DNA of 20,892 bases from Didymodactylos carnosus (lineage: Eukaryota; Rotifera; Eurotatoria; Philodinida; Philodinidae): NCBI GenBank assembly GCA_905250885.1, contig CAJNOQ010003252.1, forward strand, positions 1 to 20,892. Direction: 5' to 3'. Of the stretch, positions 10,370-20,851 are shown piece after piece (position 1 is the stretch's first letter; each line of letters opens with the position of its first letter). The translations under genes and the position numbers were made by a program. Under the pieces are notes generated by a model. It worked only from the letters and a program-made list of their open reading frames with translations. It searched no databases and was not told the DNA's origin.

Positions 10370-12134
10370 AACAATCTTGGTATTTATATGTATTTCGTAT
10401 AAAAAATAACAAACAATGAAGGCAAGTGAAGATTAAAGCTGCGATGAAAAGAACCGACTTTAATTTTTCTTATATTTGACCTTTTTCATTACTTAAGTAC
10501 ATTCCAGATTGCTACTTATTAGAGTTGCATAGTGTAACAATTTTGTAGTTATCTAATTCATACTCACTGGAAAAATAACATTGTTCGCATTATTTTCTTG
10601 TTAATGATCGGCATCACAAAAATGATGAATGAGTTTTATATCGTATTAGTTACTATATACACTTAGGTTCCAAGGATTTGTTATTAGTGCAAACGATAGT
10701 CAATTTTCTATTCTGCAAATACCATGTGCAAGTTCTCTTCACAGTTCTCTTTACATTAAAGATAGTTCAATAGTATGACAAAAGAAAGTAGAAAAGATTT
10801 AGATGGTTGAGGGAGCAATCTCGAACTAAATTGCTGCGTACTTGAAAATATATTTAATTTCAAAGTTTAATAAATATAGCCTAAAACTGTATATTTCGGA
10901 AAATATTGCATTTCACTAGGATTTTCAACTTTTTACATGAAACAAACATTGCTACGAGACTCCACATGGTCGATTACCTATTTTACGGTTAGTTTTGAGG
11001 TTCCTAAAAGTTCCTTATTCTCACGCATTATTATAAATACTTCATTCACACGGCATTCTGTACAAATTACTTTTTGACCCCCCTACAAATTAGGACTTAT
11101 CAAAATTGACTTTTTTGATTTTTGAAAATTCCACTACACTACCAAAATATGTCCAACCCGCGAGTTATTGCACAGCAAGACTCTTGAAGGTATTTTCCAT
11201 AAACTGACCAATTTTGAGGGCATATTTTTTTGGAAACAGCTCTCAGAACGATATCGTTAAAACGCTTTTTTAATAAAATAAACGAGTTTCAACAATTTTG
11301 TAAACACTATTAACAAAGATGTTCTAAAAGTAAATGTTTAAATGGCTCTTTTACGAATCCTTTCTTCTCGCGTTTGGTAAAAACGCATTTTGTGTATTGT
11401 TGCTAAAGATGTTTCCTATACCTGGAAAGTTTTTGCTACAAAATGGCGAAAGTCGCAGTTCTTTACAACCTTTTGTTCTGAAGTTGTTAAAAAAGCAACC
11501 GAATCCATTCTCTTTTAAAATGGATAGTAGCCATCTAGATCTGAATACGGCCGAATCATTTTTTCGTTGTCTTTTGTCATGCACTTGAAAGATTTGTGAA
11601 AAAACTGAACTAACTTTTTTCAGTTCTGTGAAAAACAAATGGGAATTTTCAAAATCAGTTTCAGTCACCTCATTTATTTTTATTTTGGTTTGAAAACAAG
11701 AAAAATATTTCAGTCTACCTTGAACTGTTCAGGAGGAATGATGTACCTTACTGAACATCAGCTTCAAATCTACTAATGAAAGTGTATAGTGAGTGATACA
11801 TCTGAAGACCTCGGAGGAAAAGGACCTTGCGTTTCTCGCGGTAACAGAGTTGTGTTGACGAATTATTTTAAAGAAAACGTTTATTTAACAAATTAAAAAT
11901 CAACAGATAACAGGTGAGAGTAGTGGTAATCTTTTACAACCTTCTTTCTCCTGCATTCGAGAAAATTTTTGTAAAATCCTTGAAAAATCAATCGTTAAGT
12001 TTAAAGCGATACAATTTCTGGAAGAGGTTATTGATTTTTCGATCTAAAATCAAATTTTTTGCGAGTCTTCTTTTAAATTTTTTGACTGTACCAGTAATAT
12101 ATCTTTGAGCCATAGATATGTTGTAGCTTTGCTG
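10370..12134. other. Non-coding stretch between the foldback element and the TRPM 3' end
   Basis: About 1.77 kb. I see no gene with splice structure or a recognisable domain. Overlapping frames on both strands near 11334-11668 are of ordinary length and low significance. The TRPM 3' UTR should extend into the right edge of this stretch; a candidate poly(A) signal on the minus strand is TTTATT at about 11881, some 250 bp past the stop codon. Confidence 0.45.
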
Positions 12135-15100
12135 CTACACATCTGGCGATGTTGTCGTTTCCTCCGATGGTGTACTAACAATATTACCACCAATTGACTT
12201 GATACCATTTATAATATTTTCCAGATAATTCATAACTTTTTCTTGCTAAAAAATAGAAAATGGATTTATATCTATTAATGATTCTATTCTAGTTATTACT
12301 TTAGTTTCCATTATGCGCATTCTATCTTCTAATGAAACTAAATGATTTACTGCAGCATCTAACTTGTATTTTCTGAAATAAAGAAATTTTTTTATTAAAC
12401 TTGGTAAATTCTGTCATCTTTGAACAACGTACATTTTTTCTTCTCTTGAGTCGGCTACGTTGTCCATAGTGTTTGCAGCTGATGGTGTTGTAGTCGAAGT
12501 TGAGTGAGAGCTTTGTTGTTGTTGTCTCTTCTTTTTTAAATATAGAAAGTAAATTTCATCACCTCTTGCATCTTCGATTTCTTCCAAATGAGCAGAAGCT
12601 TTTGGACTAAGAATCATTTCTAAAATAATAAAAAATTCCGTTGCTTATATAAGTTAGATAACTTTTTTTTATTAACAAAGATATGTTGTTTTCTCGGATC
12701 TACAGACTAATGTTAAAAAGAAAAATCTTAAACGATTAATATTAAAAATCGATTAAATATTTTTCCATCTTATTTAAATATTAGTTCGTTCAATATTTTT
12801 CTTTAATTAAATAATTTTTCTTTATTTTAAAATAACTAAATATTTTTCTATCCTGTGCGAAAAACTTTAATATTTTTCTATCCCGTTTTTCTCATTTTAA
12901 ATAAAGGAACTGATGTCGCAATTTGAACCTACCAAGAAGGTACGAATATGCGGAACCTAACTTTTGCACTTTATTTAAATATTTTTCTATCTTACAACAA
13001 GAAAAATATTTAATTGATTTTTAATATTAGTCGTTTAGTATTTTTCTTTTTAACTTTTTTCGGTATACTCATTTTCTCACTCAATGTCAGGTACGAGTCT
13101 AAAACGAAAAAATAAATGTCTACATACTGAATCTTGATTGTTGTAAATGATTTCTATACATTTGTTTTAAACATTTTGGAGCTTTGGAAACTCGTGATCC
13201 GAGAAAAAGAAATAATCTCCATATATGTGAAAAAAATATGAATGGTGGTGGTAATGATGGACGATTTAAATATTCACAAACTAAATTGAATCGTTGATAT
13301 TTCCAAATATAATCGGTATTTTCCTGATATACATTAAATGTATTACTAGAAAAATAATATGAACACTATCAAAAAAGATTAAAATTGAATTTTATCTTAA
13401 AATATACCTGAACATTGCAATCAATAAATTGACCAATAATGTGGCAGCAATCGCCATATAACAAACCAAAAGAAAATATGTTAAATAACCAGGTGGTCCA
13501 TAACTATCTAGAAAAATTCAATATTCTATACAAAAGAGAAAAAGAAAAAGTAAGAATATTCATTAATGACTACCTTCAATCAAATCTAAAACGGTTACTT
13601 CACCAAATATTTGCCAATAGGCAACATTAAATACTTTTCGTGGTAAATGCCATGTAAACGATTCAACACCATGTATGAGAGCATAAGCCGGTACACCAAA
13701 TGCAAACATGAATACAGTTAACATTAAAACAAAAAATTTTAAATCATGAATCTAAATAAAAATATAAAAATAATAAATATATTCTCTCATTTTATAATCA
13801 ATATGTATAAACTGACCATTTCTGCAATCATGACTAATTTTGGACCTAATTTTGGTACAGCAAAAAAAATGTCCAACGTTCTCATATACCAAATACTTAG
13901 ATCGAGTGCAAGAATAATTCTATAATAGATGAAAGAATAGATTATTGAAAAAAAAATAATAATTTATAATTTTAGTGTACATACTTAGCTGTACAGAAAC
14001 AATCTTCATTAGGTAATATACGTAATATAAATGCAATAAAAAATAGTGCAATGGCTACAATATCAACTACATTCCATACATTCACAAAATACGAACGTAC
14101 TTTGCCTTGATACGTTCGAGCTTCATTTGTAAAAAACTAATGAACAAAAAAATAGAGATAAAGAATAAAATGTTAAACTCTAATAGAATGTAAATGTAAC
14201 AAGAGGGAAAAAGCACCACTTCGCTACTTTACTTCAGTTCACTTCGCATGAAAGCCAATTCACTTCTAGTCAAGTCAATTTGTGACATTGTTATTTCAAT
14301 GGATTTTTTCGATTTTTTTTATGTCTGACAAATCTATTTATTTCTCCACCCTCAACTTTATTTACTACATGCATACAAGGTGAATTGACCTTAATTAAAT
14401 CCCTTATTCATAAACTTTGCTTATCTTAAGCTTAAGCTTTGCTTTGTCACGTTAAACAAAAATACATCGGCTAACATCTCTCTAATTTATTTACCCATCT
14501 CTATGTTTTTCATTTCCACTTCACTAGTTCACTTCATGAACACTTCAAAATTATTTCTAGTTCACTTCAATTGAAGTGGAAGTGAAGTGGTGCTTTTCCT
14601 CTCCTTGAAATATACGAGCTCGATTTATACTACTACCGGGTGTGCCAAAATGATTGCTCGTTTTTTTTGTTTGCATTTATCTCATTCCTAAAATATAACT
14701 AGATTGCAATTGTGCTATTCACAAGTTGCGATATCGACAGACTCCCACAATTCTGTACAGAAAAAATTAGAGAATTTCTGACAAACTGTTTTCAGTAAAA
14801 TCGCGTAGAAAAATAGAGAGAGATATTGAAAATGATTGTCACTCTCAAACTTTTACAATGTAGAATTCGTTTTTTCTTCATTACAAATGGCGCCGCCGCA
14901 CAACAAAGATATGAAAATTTTCTAAGTTTTTAACATATTTTCTTCTCTACTTCTGGACCTTCCGGCTATGCATCCAAGTCATTATTAAAAAAACGATGTA
15001 CAAAGATATACATACAAAGCGTAATTCTCTAGATCACGTCGTGAACATTTCGCAAAACAAAAATAACTAGTGAGCAATTGTGCTGTGCACAAGGTACGAT

Positions 15101-18100
15101 GTTGACAGACTCTGTCTCTCCTGACAGTTGTCAAAAGTTATCAATTCTAGTTATCAATGTTTGAAAAAAGAACGTACAGTTGTCAATCTGCAGTATCCAG
15201 AGACTATCCTCCCGTTTTTGGAAGTTTTCTACGTAGCGTACTATTCCGCTATCATTGACTACCGTCTTCGCGACATCAGCAATGTTTCCACTCAAGTCAA
15301 ATATCATCTGGCGTCCTATTACATGTAGAGAATATATGCATCACGCAACGCACATTTTACAAAAAAAGTAACTGAACAAGAAAAAATAAGCCGAACCACG
15401 ACAGAAAATTCTAAGAGTTCTGCTTTTTTCTCTCTCTCTTGTATTAAAATTCTCTTCTTAAGGAAGATTCCCCTCATTTAGATTTTCCTCTAACGTTCCC
15501 AGTTTGTAGGGAATACTTCGAAGTATATATCCTGAAGTTTTTTCAGCTTACTGACATTATCTGGCTGAGAAAAAAATTAATCACTTAAAAAAATGTTGTA
15601 AAATTTTTGAGCATGGGACTATTATTAAAAAAATTCTTGTCCATTCTCCATTCATCATAAAAACTTGATTCTTCGCTAGATCGGTATAGAAACGTGTGAA
15701 GAATATTTACTACGATAAAATATGGAAAAATTTGTGTTCTTTACTTTCTGTTATTGACTAATTAGTACTAACTAACGTTAATTTAGCCTACTCTACTAGT
15801 TTACTGTCCGTCCCATTTGCAAAATAAGGACTCAACGAAAACTTTAAACAATACTTCATCTAATAGAGAATTTCACCGGCTACAAGATAGACTAGCTTAG
15901 AAAATTTTAGAAGTCAATTCAGTCATTAGAATTTTTTTATAACAGCCCCATGCTAAAACACTTAACAACATTTTTTTAAGTAATTAACGTTTTTCTCAGC
16001 CAGATAATGTCAGTAACCCGAAAAAACCTTCAGGACATATACTTCGAAGTGTCCTGTACAAACTGGGAAAGCTCAAAGAAAAAATTTAAAACCTGAAGAT
16101 ATCGCTGGTTTTTGGCTCAGCGAAGATTTTTTCACCTCACGTTACGGCTAGTTTCGTTCGAAGCAAGCATTTTGAAGCAAAACCCTGAGTATAAAAGTTG
16201 TTTAGAATTGAATTCTACAGTCCCTAACGAGAGGTTTTTTTAAATTGTCCATTTTTGATTTTTAAATTAAACTTTACGGTTTTTAAAGTTTTAAACTTTC
16301 GTATTTTTCAATGTAAAAACCAAAAAAGGACAATTTAAAAAAACCTCTCGTTAGGGACTGTAGAATTCAATTCTAAACAACTTTTATACTCAGAGTTTTG
16401 CTTCAAAATCCTTGCTTCGAACGAAACTAGCCGTAACGTGAGGTGAAAAATATTTTTAGCTTTTAAGCTTCCTCGGGAAGGTGAACGTTAAATTTCTACG
16501 TCAAACTTCATTCGGAAACGCTGAAAAGTGTTTCTCCTTATATTGACTGCCAATATTTTAAATTATTTACCATCAAAAGGCGAATGGGAGCAAATTTTCT
16601 TGTCTGTTTTTCTTCTTGCCCAAGATCATCATTTCAGGTCGATGTATTTTGCGTCACTTGAGGGAATTTTTCGAACTGGGCCAAAATCGAACATTTTGAG
16701 GTCGGATTTGTTTTATTTTGAAGGAAAATAACTCTGCTCGTACATCCAATGGGAAAATTTTCAATAGTTCCGTTACTGCTATTGTGCTAAGATGAAAAAA
16801 TCAAATTTTCTCGTTTTTACGATCAGTTTTCGTAAAATCGCTGTTTGTGCAAGAAAAACACCTTTAAAACTAATATTTGATATATGAAAAGAAAGACAAC
16901 GCTCAGGGCAAGTCGAACATATATTTTAGTTCACTTTGATGTATGGCAACATGCTCAAAATACATTGGTTTCTTAGCGTTTTTTGGGCTGGGAAGCACTC
17001 GAGATTGCAAATTTACAGTATTTTCTTCATATTTTCTTATTCTTAAGATACATAGAAAAATATTCAATATGTTTTTTGTAGAGAACTAAATGGCCGATCT
17101 TTTTAAAAAAAATTAAAATTTATTATTTTTTTGAAGTAGATATATGCAAACAAAAAAAACGAGAAATCATTTTGAGGCACCCGATATATTTTACGTAATG
17201 TTGACCTTGATCAAAGATACATCTCTTTGACAACTTCAATACTTTAATAACATACACGAGTAAAAGATATTTCTACATGAGATAAGTAAAATATTGGCAT
17301 TTCTCTCCTCGTAAGAACATTCTACTTACTTGTCTAATTTCTTCGCATAATAGCGTAAATACCCAAATTAAAAGCAGAAGTTCCAGATACGGTAATTTAT
17401 TATGTTTGGCATAGAATTTGTGTATTATTGTACCATTAAATATCTCCGATTCATTTTCTTTCTTTGTATTAGCTGGTGGACATGTTCGATGACCAAATGA
17501 ATAAAGAGGATAGAAACTGCACAGTAAAATATAACTGAATAACATGAGAAACGCAATGTGCATATACTAAAATTCGATAGAGCTCATTAGAATGTTTTTC
17601 TGTAAGAATGTAATATCACGTTTACCAATTTATACAAATATTTGATATAAGGCGCATGAATGAAACGTTTAATATTTCCCAAATGTTCAATTGGTCTGTG
17701 GAGAGGTCTAAGTGTAAAACAAAAAGATAAAAAAAAGATTAAATAAAATTATATTTTTTTTTGACAATAATGAAATATACCCTTTAGTGATCATATTGTC
17801 AACATCTAAATCAATGAATGTATCCCGATGTTTAGTTAATGACTCTGTACTAAAAAAATAAAAATCAATACGAGTTATAACAGACAAACGGTAATTTATT
17901 CTGACAATTGCTTACGTGCTTAACATATGCTGTAGTTCTTGTTGTTGATATGGCATATATTGAGTACAGTCAAAAAACTAAAGTTAGCACAACATAATTA
18001 TCTTTAAGAATATCAAAAACAAACTAATAACTGACTTCTTCATTAACCATTTTATTCGAATCTACATAAATAAGTGAGTTACGATAACGGAGAAAACCAC

Positions 18101-18655
18101 TAAGGAATGGTAGAAATGATGTAACTATAACAGTAATATCAGATGTTCTTTCATCGTCGATATAACCATACCTCAAACAAAACCAGAGATAATAAGATTC
18201 TATGTCTTGTCATTGCTATTGTGCAACTCACCATATATTTTTTAATACATCCTGAACTGCTCTATGAGCGATAAAATATTCAGCATCTGCTTCCGCTGCT
18301 ATTGTTAGCCAAGTACAATTTCCATATGATGGTATTTGTCTAACAATTGAATAAATGCAGTCTCTTCTGTTAAATTTGTACAGTGAATCTAATAGACTAA
18401 TGGCTAATTCTTCAAATTCCTTTGCTTTCTCTTGATACAATGCTTTGTCAAACTGAAACTTTTTATTCTGTATAATTTTCGTGTAAAGTAAATTGGCTGT
18501 GAGTGCAGCACATATCTTATTTTTTGTTCGTGACCAAAATAGTAGAGCCAGATCGTGTTTAAGTGTCAAGACAGACCACAATAATAATAATTTATCAACA
18601 TCTATATGATCAATTATCGGAGAGGAATTACTTCGTAGAACATCACATGTGGAAT
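12135..18655 (-). CDS. TRPM-family cation channel, 5' partial, fourteen exons resolved
   Basis: Plasma-membrane cation channel subunit. Exons, in order: 18655-18232, 18171-18036, 17977-17916, 17849-17781, 17707-17626, 17566-17330, 14136-13985, 13919-13817, 13751-13574, 13507-13408, 13345-13128, 12619-12433, 12372-12300, 12245-12135; all joins keep frame with GT-AG, giving 709 aa. Residues 1-257: pre-S1 region (LLLLWSVLTLKHDLALLFW is typical TRPM). S1 about 258-278, S2 315-336, S3 352-372, S4 388-406, S5 424-447, pore YWQIFGEV 466-473, S6 489-513 ending NLLIAMFSNTF, TRP box WKYQRF 528-533, coiled coil about 655-690. The Ca2+-site residues of TRPM2/4/5/8 are all present: Glu333, Gln336, Asn358, Asp361, Glu538. 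No alpha-kinase or NUDT9-like tail. The N-terminal MHR half (several hundred residues) is not found in the window. One intron is 3193 bp and one 508 bp; the other eleven are 54-73 bp. Confidence 0.93.
12712..13054. mobile_element. MITE-like element in a TRPM intron
   Basis: Terminal inverted repeats at 12712-12771 and 12999-13054, about 55-60 bp, share GTTAAAAAGAAAAAT and TAATATTAAAAATC(G/A)ATTAAATATTTTTC. The interior carries further AATATTTTTCTAT motifs (about 12840, 12873, 12980). No coding capacity. It occupies most of the 508-bp intron 12620-13127 and explains that intron's excess length. I cannot define a target-site duplication. Confidence 0.75.
14200..14607. mobile_element. MITE-like repeat with CACTTC-rich ends
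   Basis: Ends at 14200-14222 and 14584-14607 are inverted copies (CAAG(G)AG.GG.AAAAGCACCACTTC with small gaps). The adjacent subterminal DNA on both sides is rich in TTCACTTC and its complement. About 408 bp, no coding capacity, only 28 bp from the larger TIR element. Confidence 0.65.
14691..15112. repeat. Direct repeat pair near the left end of the TIR element
   Basis: About 14691-14744 and 15060-15112 are diverged direct copies sharing ATAACTAG, GCAATTGTGCT and GACAGACTC, spaced about 369 bp apart. They may be internal transposase-binding repeats or a partial duplication of the element's end. Confidence 0.6.
15482..16090. repeat. Inverted repeat, about 160-nt arms with 289-nt spacer, inside the TIR element
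   Basis: The arm 15482-15638 pairs with 15928-16090. The best block reads ACTGACATTATCTGGCTGAG on the left arm with its exact complement on the right. Other shared pieces are TTCCCAGTTTGTA, ACTTCGAAGTATAT, CCTGAAG and ACTTAAAAAAATGTTG. Arms differ at many positions, so it is older or less constrained than the hairpin 36 bp to its right. Confidence 0.8.
16126..16450. repeat. Near-perfect hairpin, about 137-nt arms with 51-nt loop
   Basis: Arms 16126-16263 and 16315-16450 are reverse complements with only a handful of differences (for example GCAAGC/GCAAGG and a C/T near CTGAGTATAAAAG). The arm includes CACCTCACGTTACGGCTAG, AGAATTGAATTCTACAG and CCCTAACGAGAGG. Such low divergence beside the worn neighbouring inverted repeat implies a recent origin or gene conversion between arms. 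On transcription of the TRPM pre-mRNA it would form a long duplex. Confidence 0.9.
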
Positions 18656-18838
18656 CTCAAATAAAATATGTTCAAAATTAAGAGCAATAAATTCAGGTTT
18701 CTAGATATTAACACAGCAGCTAATTGAAATTGCATCTTATTAAGATTATTTAATTCGATTTTTCGATAATATATTTGTCATTATCAAAAACAATATGTAT
18801 ACAGCAATCACTGTGTTACGATTTACATTACATCTATC
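18656..18838. other. Unresolved sequence upstream of the first TRPM exon found
   Basis: On the minus strand an in-frame TGA lies directly upstream of 18655, next to a TTTGAG acceptor, so the coding sequence must continue from an earlier exon. A short leucine-rich minus-strand reading (about 18675-18755) does not resemble TRPM clearly enough to call. Confidence 0.5.
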
Positions 18839-19447
18839 GAATAACTCAAATATGAGCAAAAAAATTTTGAGCAAAAACTAGTTAAGCAACAAGAGTTTGA
18901 ACAAATTACTCTTAGCAAAAAACTGATGAGCAAATGAAAGATGAGCAAAAAAGTGAATAACAGATTATATGTGTATCAATTATAATAGAACTGTAGTCAT
19001 TTTTTCCAGCAGTTGATAAGTGTTGCTCGATGCGTCATCATTTAGTGAAAGATGACATATCATTTTTAAGGAAGAAAACGATGCTGAAACAAAACTAGAG
19101 ACTCAACCTTCCCATTAGTATTAATGAGTTGAAATTAAATCAAATTAAAAGTTGAAATGGATTTTTTGCTAGCTATATCATTCGCCCTTAGTAAATCAAA
19201 GAATGGATAACACACAACAATTTGAAAATTGTCCTTTCTGTTTTTTCTCTTTTGTTCTTCCAATGTACTTTTCATTTTTGCTCATATTTTTGCTCAAAAT
19301 AAAAATTTGCCAAAGCAATTTTGCTCATCTTCCATTTGCTCAAAGTCATTTTGCTTAACTAATTTTTTGCTCAAAATTGTTTTGCTCATCTTCTTTTGCT
19401 AAAAGTCGTTTTACTCAAATTATTTTTGCTCATATTCGAGGTTACTC
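18839..19447. mobile_element. Foldback element built from degenerate TGAGCAAAA repeats
   Basis: The left part (18839-18958) carries GAGCAAA-type units and the right part (about 19268-19447) carries TTTGCTC units, so the halves are inverted. The outermost ends match: GA(A/G)TAAC(C)TC(A/G)AATATGAGCAAAA. At least eleven units of about 17-25 bp are spread over the two arms, alternating TGAGCAAAA and TTAGCAAAA forms. The unit structure resembles foldback transposons with repeat-built arms. The centre (about 18960-19265) is unique and non-coding. Confidence 0.7.
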
Positions 19448-19481
19448 ATCTGTCCTATGGAAAATATTGATCAAATTTAAG

Positions 19482-19740
19482 TCATATCAAACGTTGCATA
19501 TTTTTATGCTAGACTATTAGGTTATAATTATTTAACATTTACTTGTCAAGATCGTAAAGATTTGGAAATTTTACTTCAAATAGCTACATCTGACACACAT
19601 TTTTTTATTTGATAATCAATTGCACAAGCAAATAAATATTTCTTGTCGGTTCTTCCTTTATCCTACCTTTCGCCAATATTTTTATGGACATCGTATGTAC
19701 CATACAGTTGTAAGAAAAATGGTGTATGTAGCATCATTAA
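19482..19740 (+). pseudogene. Coding-like fragment of unknown family with a frameshift at a T run
   Basis: After a TTTAAG acceptor-like site, a plus-strand frame reads ...NVAYFYARLLGYNYLTFTC... then DRKDLEILLQIATSDTHF and stops at 19610-19612. The next frame continues with similar codon style (FLYPTFRQYFYGHRMYHTVV...) to about 19740. The switch falls at the seven-T run 19600-19606, so either a one-base sequencing error or a true frameshift would explain it. I do not recognise the family. It sits between two foldback elements with no partners visible, which favours a gene fragment. Confidence 0.3.
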
Positions 19741-19902
19741 GGGTACCCCTTCCGCTTTTTTCATCTTTTTGAAAACCGATGTTTGATCGGGATGAAATTA
19801 TACTGGAGATAGAACACCGAAAAAGACAACTGATGTATTTTTACCCAGAATTTTCTGACATGCCCTTCTATGAGTTTTCTGGAAAACTCTAGTTTCCATC
19901 AG

Positions 19903-20182
19903 GTCACATTACGATCCCTCGAAAAAATGGTCTGATCGAGGTGCAAATTTTACCCCAGATACTTTACACTCTATATCAGATTTTCTTTATGTCTTTTCAA
20001 AAAATACTTTTCTTCTCGAGATATTTGAAAAATACTAAAACTCCCGTATAAAAAACCTTCTCACACCAAAAGTTGAAATCGAAAACGCTTAAAAAAACGA
20101 ATCTGAGATAGAATCTGAAGTATCTGTGGTAAAAATTTCAACTCGATAGGACCATTTTTTCGAGGTATCGTAGTGTGGCCCG
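19903..20182. repeat. Inverted repeat, about 82-nt arms with 115-nt spacer
   Basis: The arm 19903-19984 pairs with 20100-20182. Shared pieces include ACGAT.CCTCGAAAAAATGGTC, ATCGAG.TG.AA.TTT.ACC and CAGATAC, and about four fifths of positions match. ATGCCCTTC also occurs in inverted form farther out (19861 and 20191) but at unequal distances, hinting that the repeat once extended further. No coding sequence recognised. Confidence 0.75.
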
Positions 20183-20620
20183 ATTGAAGGGCATATCGAA
20201 AAAGCTCATAGTGAGAAAAACACATATTGTACACAGACCTCTACTTTTCAGGGCATCTGCGGTGATGCTTATATCTCGGTGAAAGTTCATCGAAAAATTC
20301 TGAAAGGCGTCTCATTTTGCAGAAAGAGCATACTTTCTTCTTTTATCTTGGTACTTATAAGAAAAAAATTTGAATATATAGGAAAGGAGAGAAAAAGTTA
20401 CAAAACTAAAAAATTGAGATTTTCTAGGCTTTGAATGAAAAACTTCATAATTTTTTCAAGGAAGGCCGTGGAGAGCTGGGAGTGGTCTCATATTATAGCC
20501 CAAAGTTTCCTCTACATTTGCCTATGTTCAGTTCAAAATGAAAAACTTGTTGCCAAAACAAGAGGGGGTAATCGTGTCATCTGTGATCTGCTTATTTAAA
20601 ACTGAATTAGAGGAAATTAG

Positions 20621-20833
20621 ATATGTAAACTGAATAATTCTAACTCGGCTGATTATATTGGTAATCAGCTACTTGAAAAACGATTAGTGGTAAATGTATC
20701 ATCTATACAAAATTCATCAAAAATATTTAGTAAAAGATTACAATGGAACATAGCGCACATAAATATATTCTTAGAGTTAGCGTGTTTACACTACCAGTCT
20801 CATTACCATTACATATCACCGGAAAAAAAATAA
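20621..20833 (+). other. Stop-free plus-strand stretch of 70 codons, unknown
   Basis: Following a GAAATTAG acceptor-like site, the frame from 20621 is open to TAA at 20831-20833, which is long for DNA this rich in A and T. It reads for example SADYIGNQLLEKRLVVNV and LQWNIAHINIFLELACL. I recognise no domain. There is no ATG near the beginning, so it would have to be a terminal exon, a fragment, or chance. Confidence 0.25.
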
Positions 20834-20851
20834 AGTTGGTTTTGAGTTGCT

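Larger units (their letters stand above)
14636..17184. mobile_element. Mariner/Tc1-type TIR element, 2.55 kb, apparently non-autonomous
   Basis: 47-bp terminal inverted repeats at 14636-14682 and 17138-17184 match at 41 of 47 positions by my count (CGGGTG...CAAAATGATT.CTCG and an eight-T run). TA stands directly outside both ends (14634-14635 and 17185-17186), the target duplication expected of Tc1/mariner elements. TIRs of the form CCRGGTGTGCCAAAA... are common in mariner families (family knowledge, not a search). No transposase is seen: the only frames are short and unrecognised. Two large hairpins and a direct repeat inside suggest nested insertions or internal rearrangement. Confidence 0.75.
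14137..17329 (-). other. 3.2-kb TRPM intron between S2 and S3, packed with repeats
   Basis: Its borders are set by the protein: LLCEEIRQ (S2) joins FFTNEARTYQGKVR in phase 0, with donor GTAAGT and acceptor CATTAG on the minus strand. It is roughly fifty times the usual intron length. It holds a 0.4-kb MITE-like repeat (14200-14607) and a 2.55-kb TIR element (14636-17184) that itself contains two hairpins and a direct repeat. No gene is recognised in it on either strand. Confidence 0.9.

Noticed and set aside
11334-11668. Overlapping frames on both strands
   Set aside because: No domain, no splice context, and mutual overlap on opposite strands suggests chance.
11914-12108. 64-codon plus-strand frame next to the TRPM 3' end
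   Set aside because: Short, basic and hydrophobic without a domain; likely antisense to the TRPM 3' UTR region.
13439-13630. Plus-strand frame over the TRPM pore exons
   Set aside because: Antisense shadow of the S6 and pore exons.
15128-15328. 66-codon plus-strand frame inside the TIR element
   Set aside because: Considered as a transposase remnant; no DDE-type motif or helix-turn-helix is visible.
16528-16731. 67-codon plus-strand frame inside the TIR element
   Set aside because: No transposase features; too short to support.
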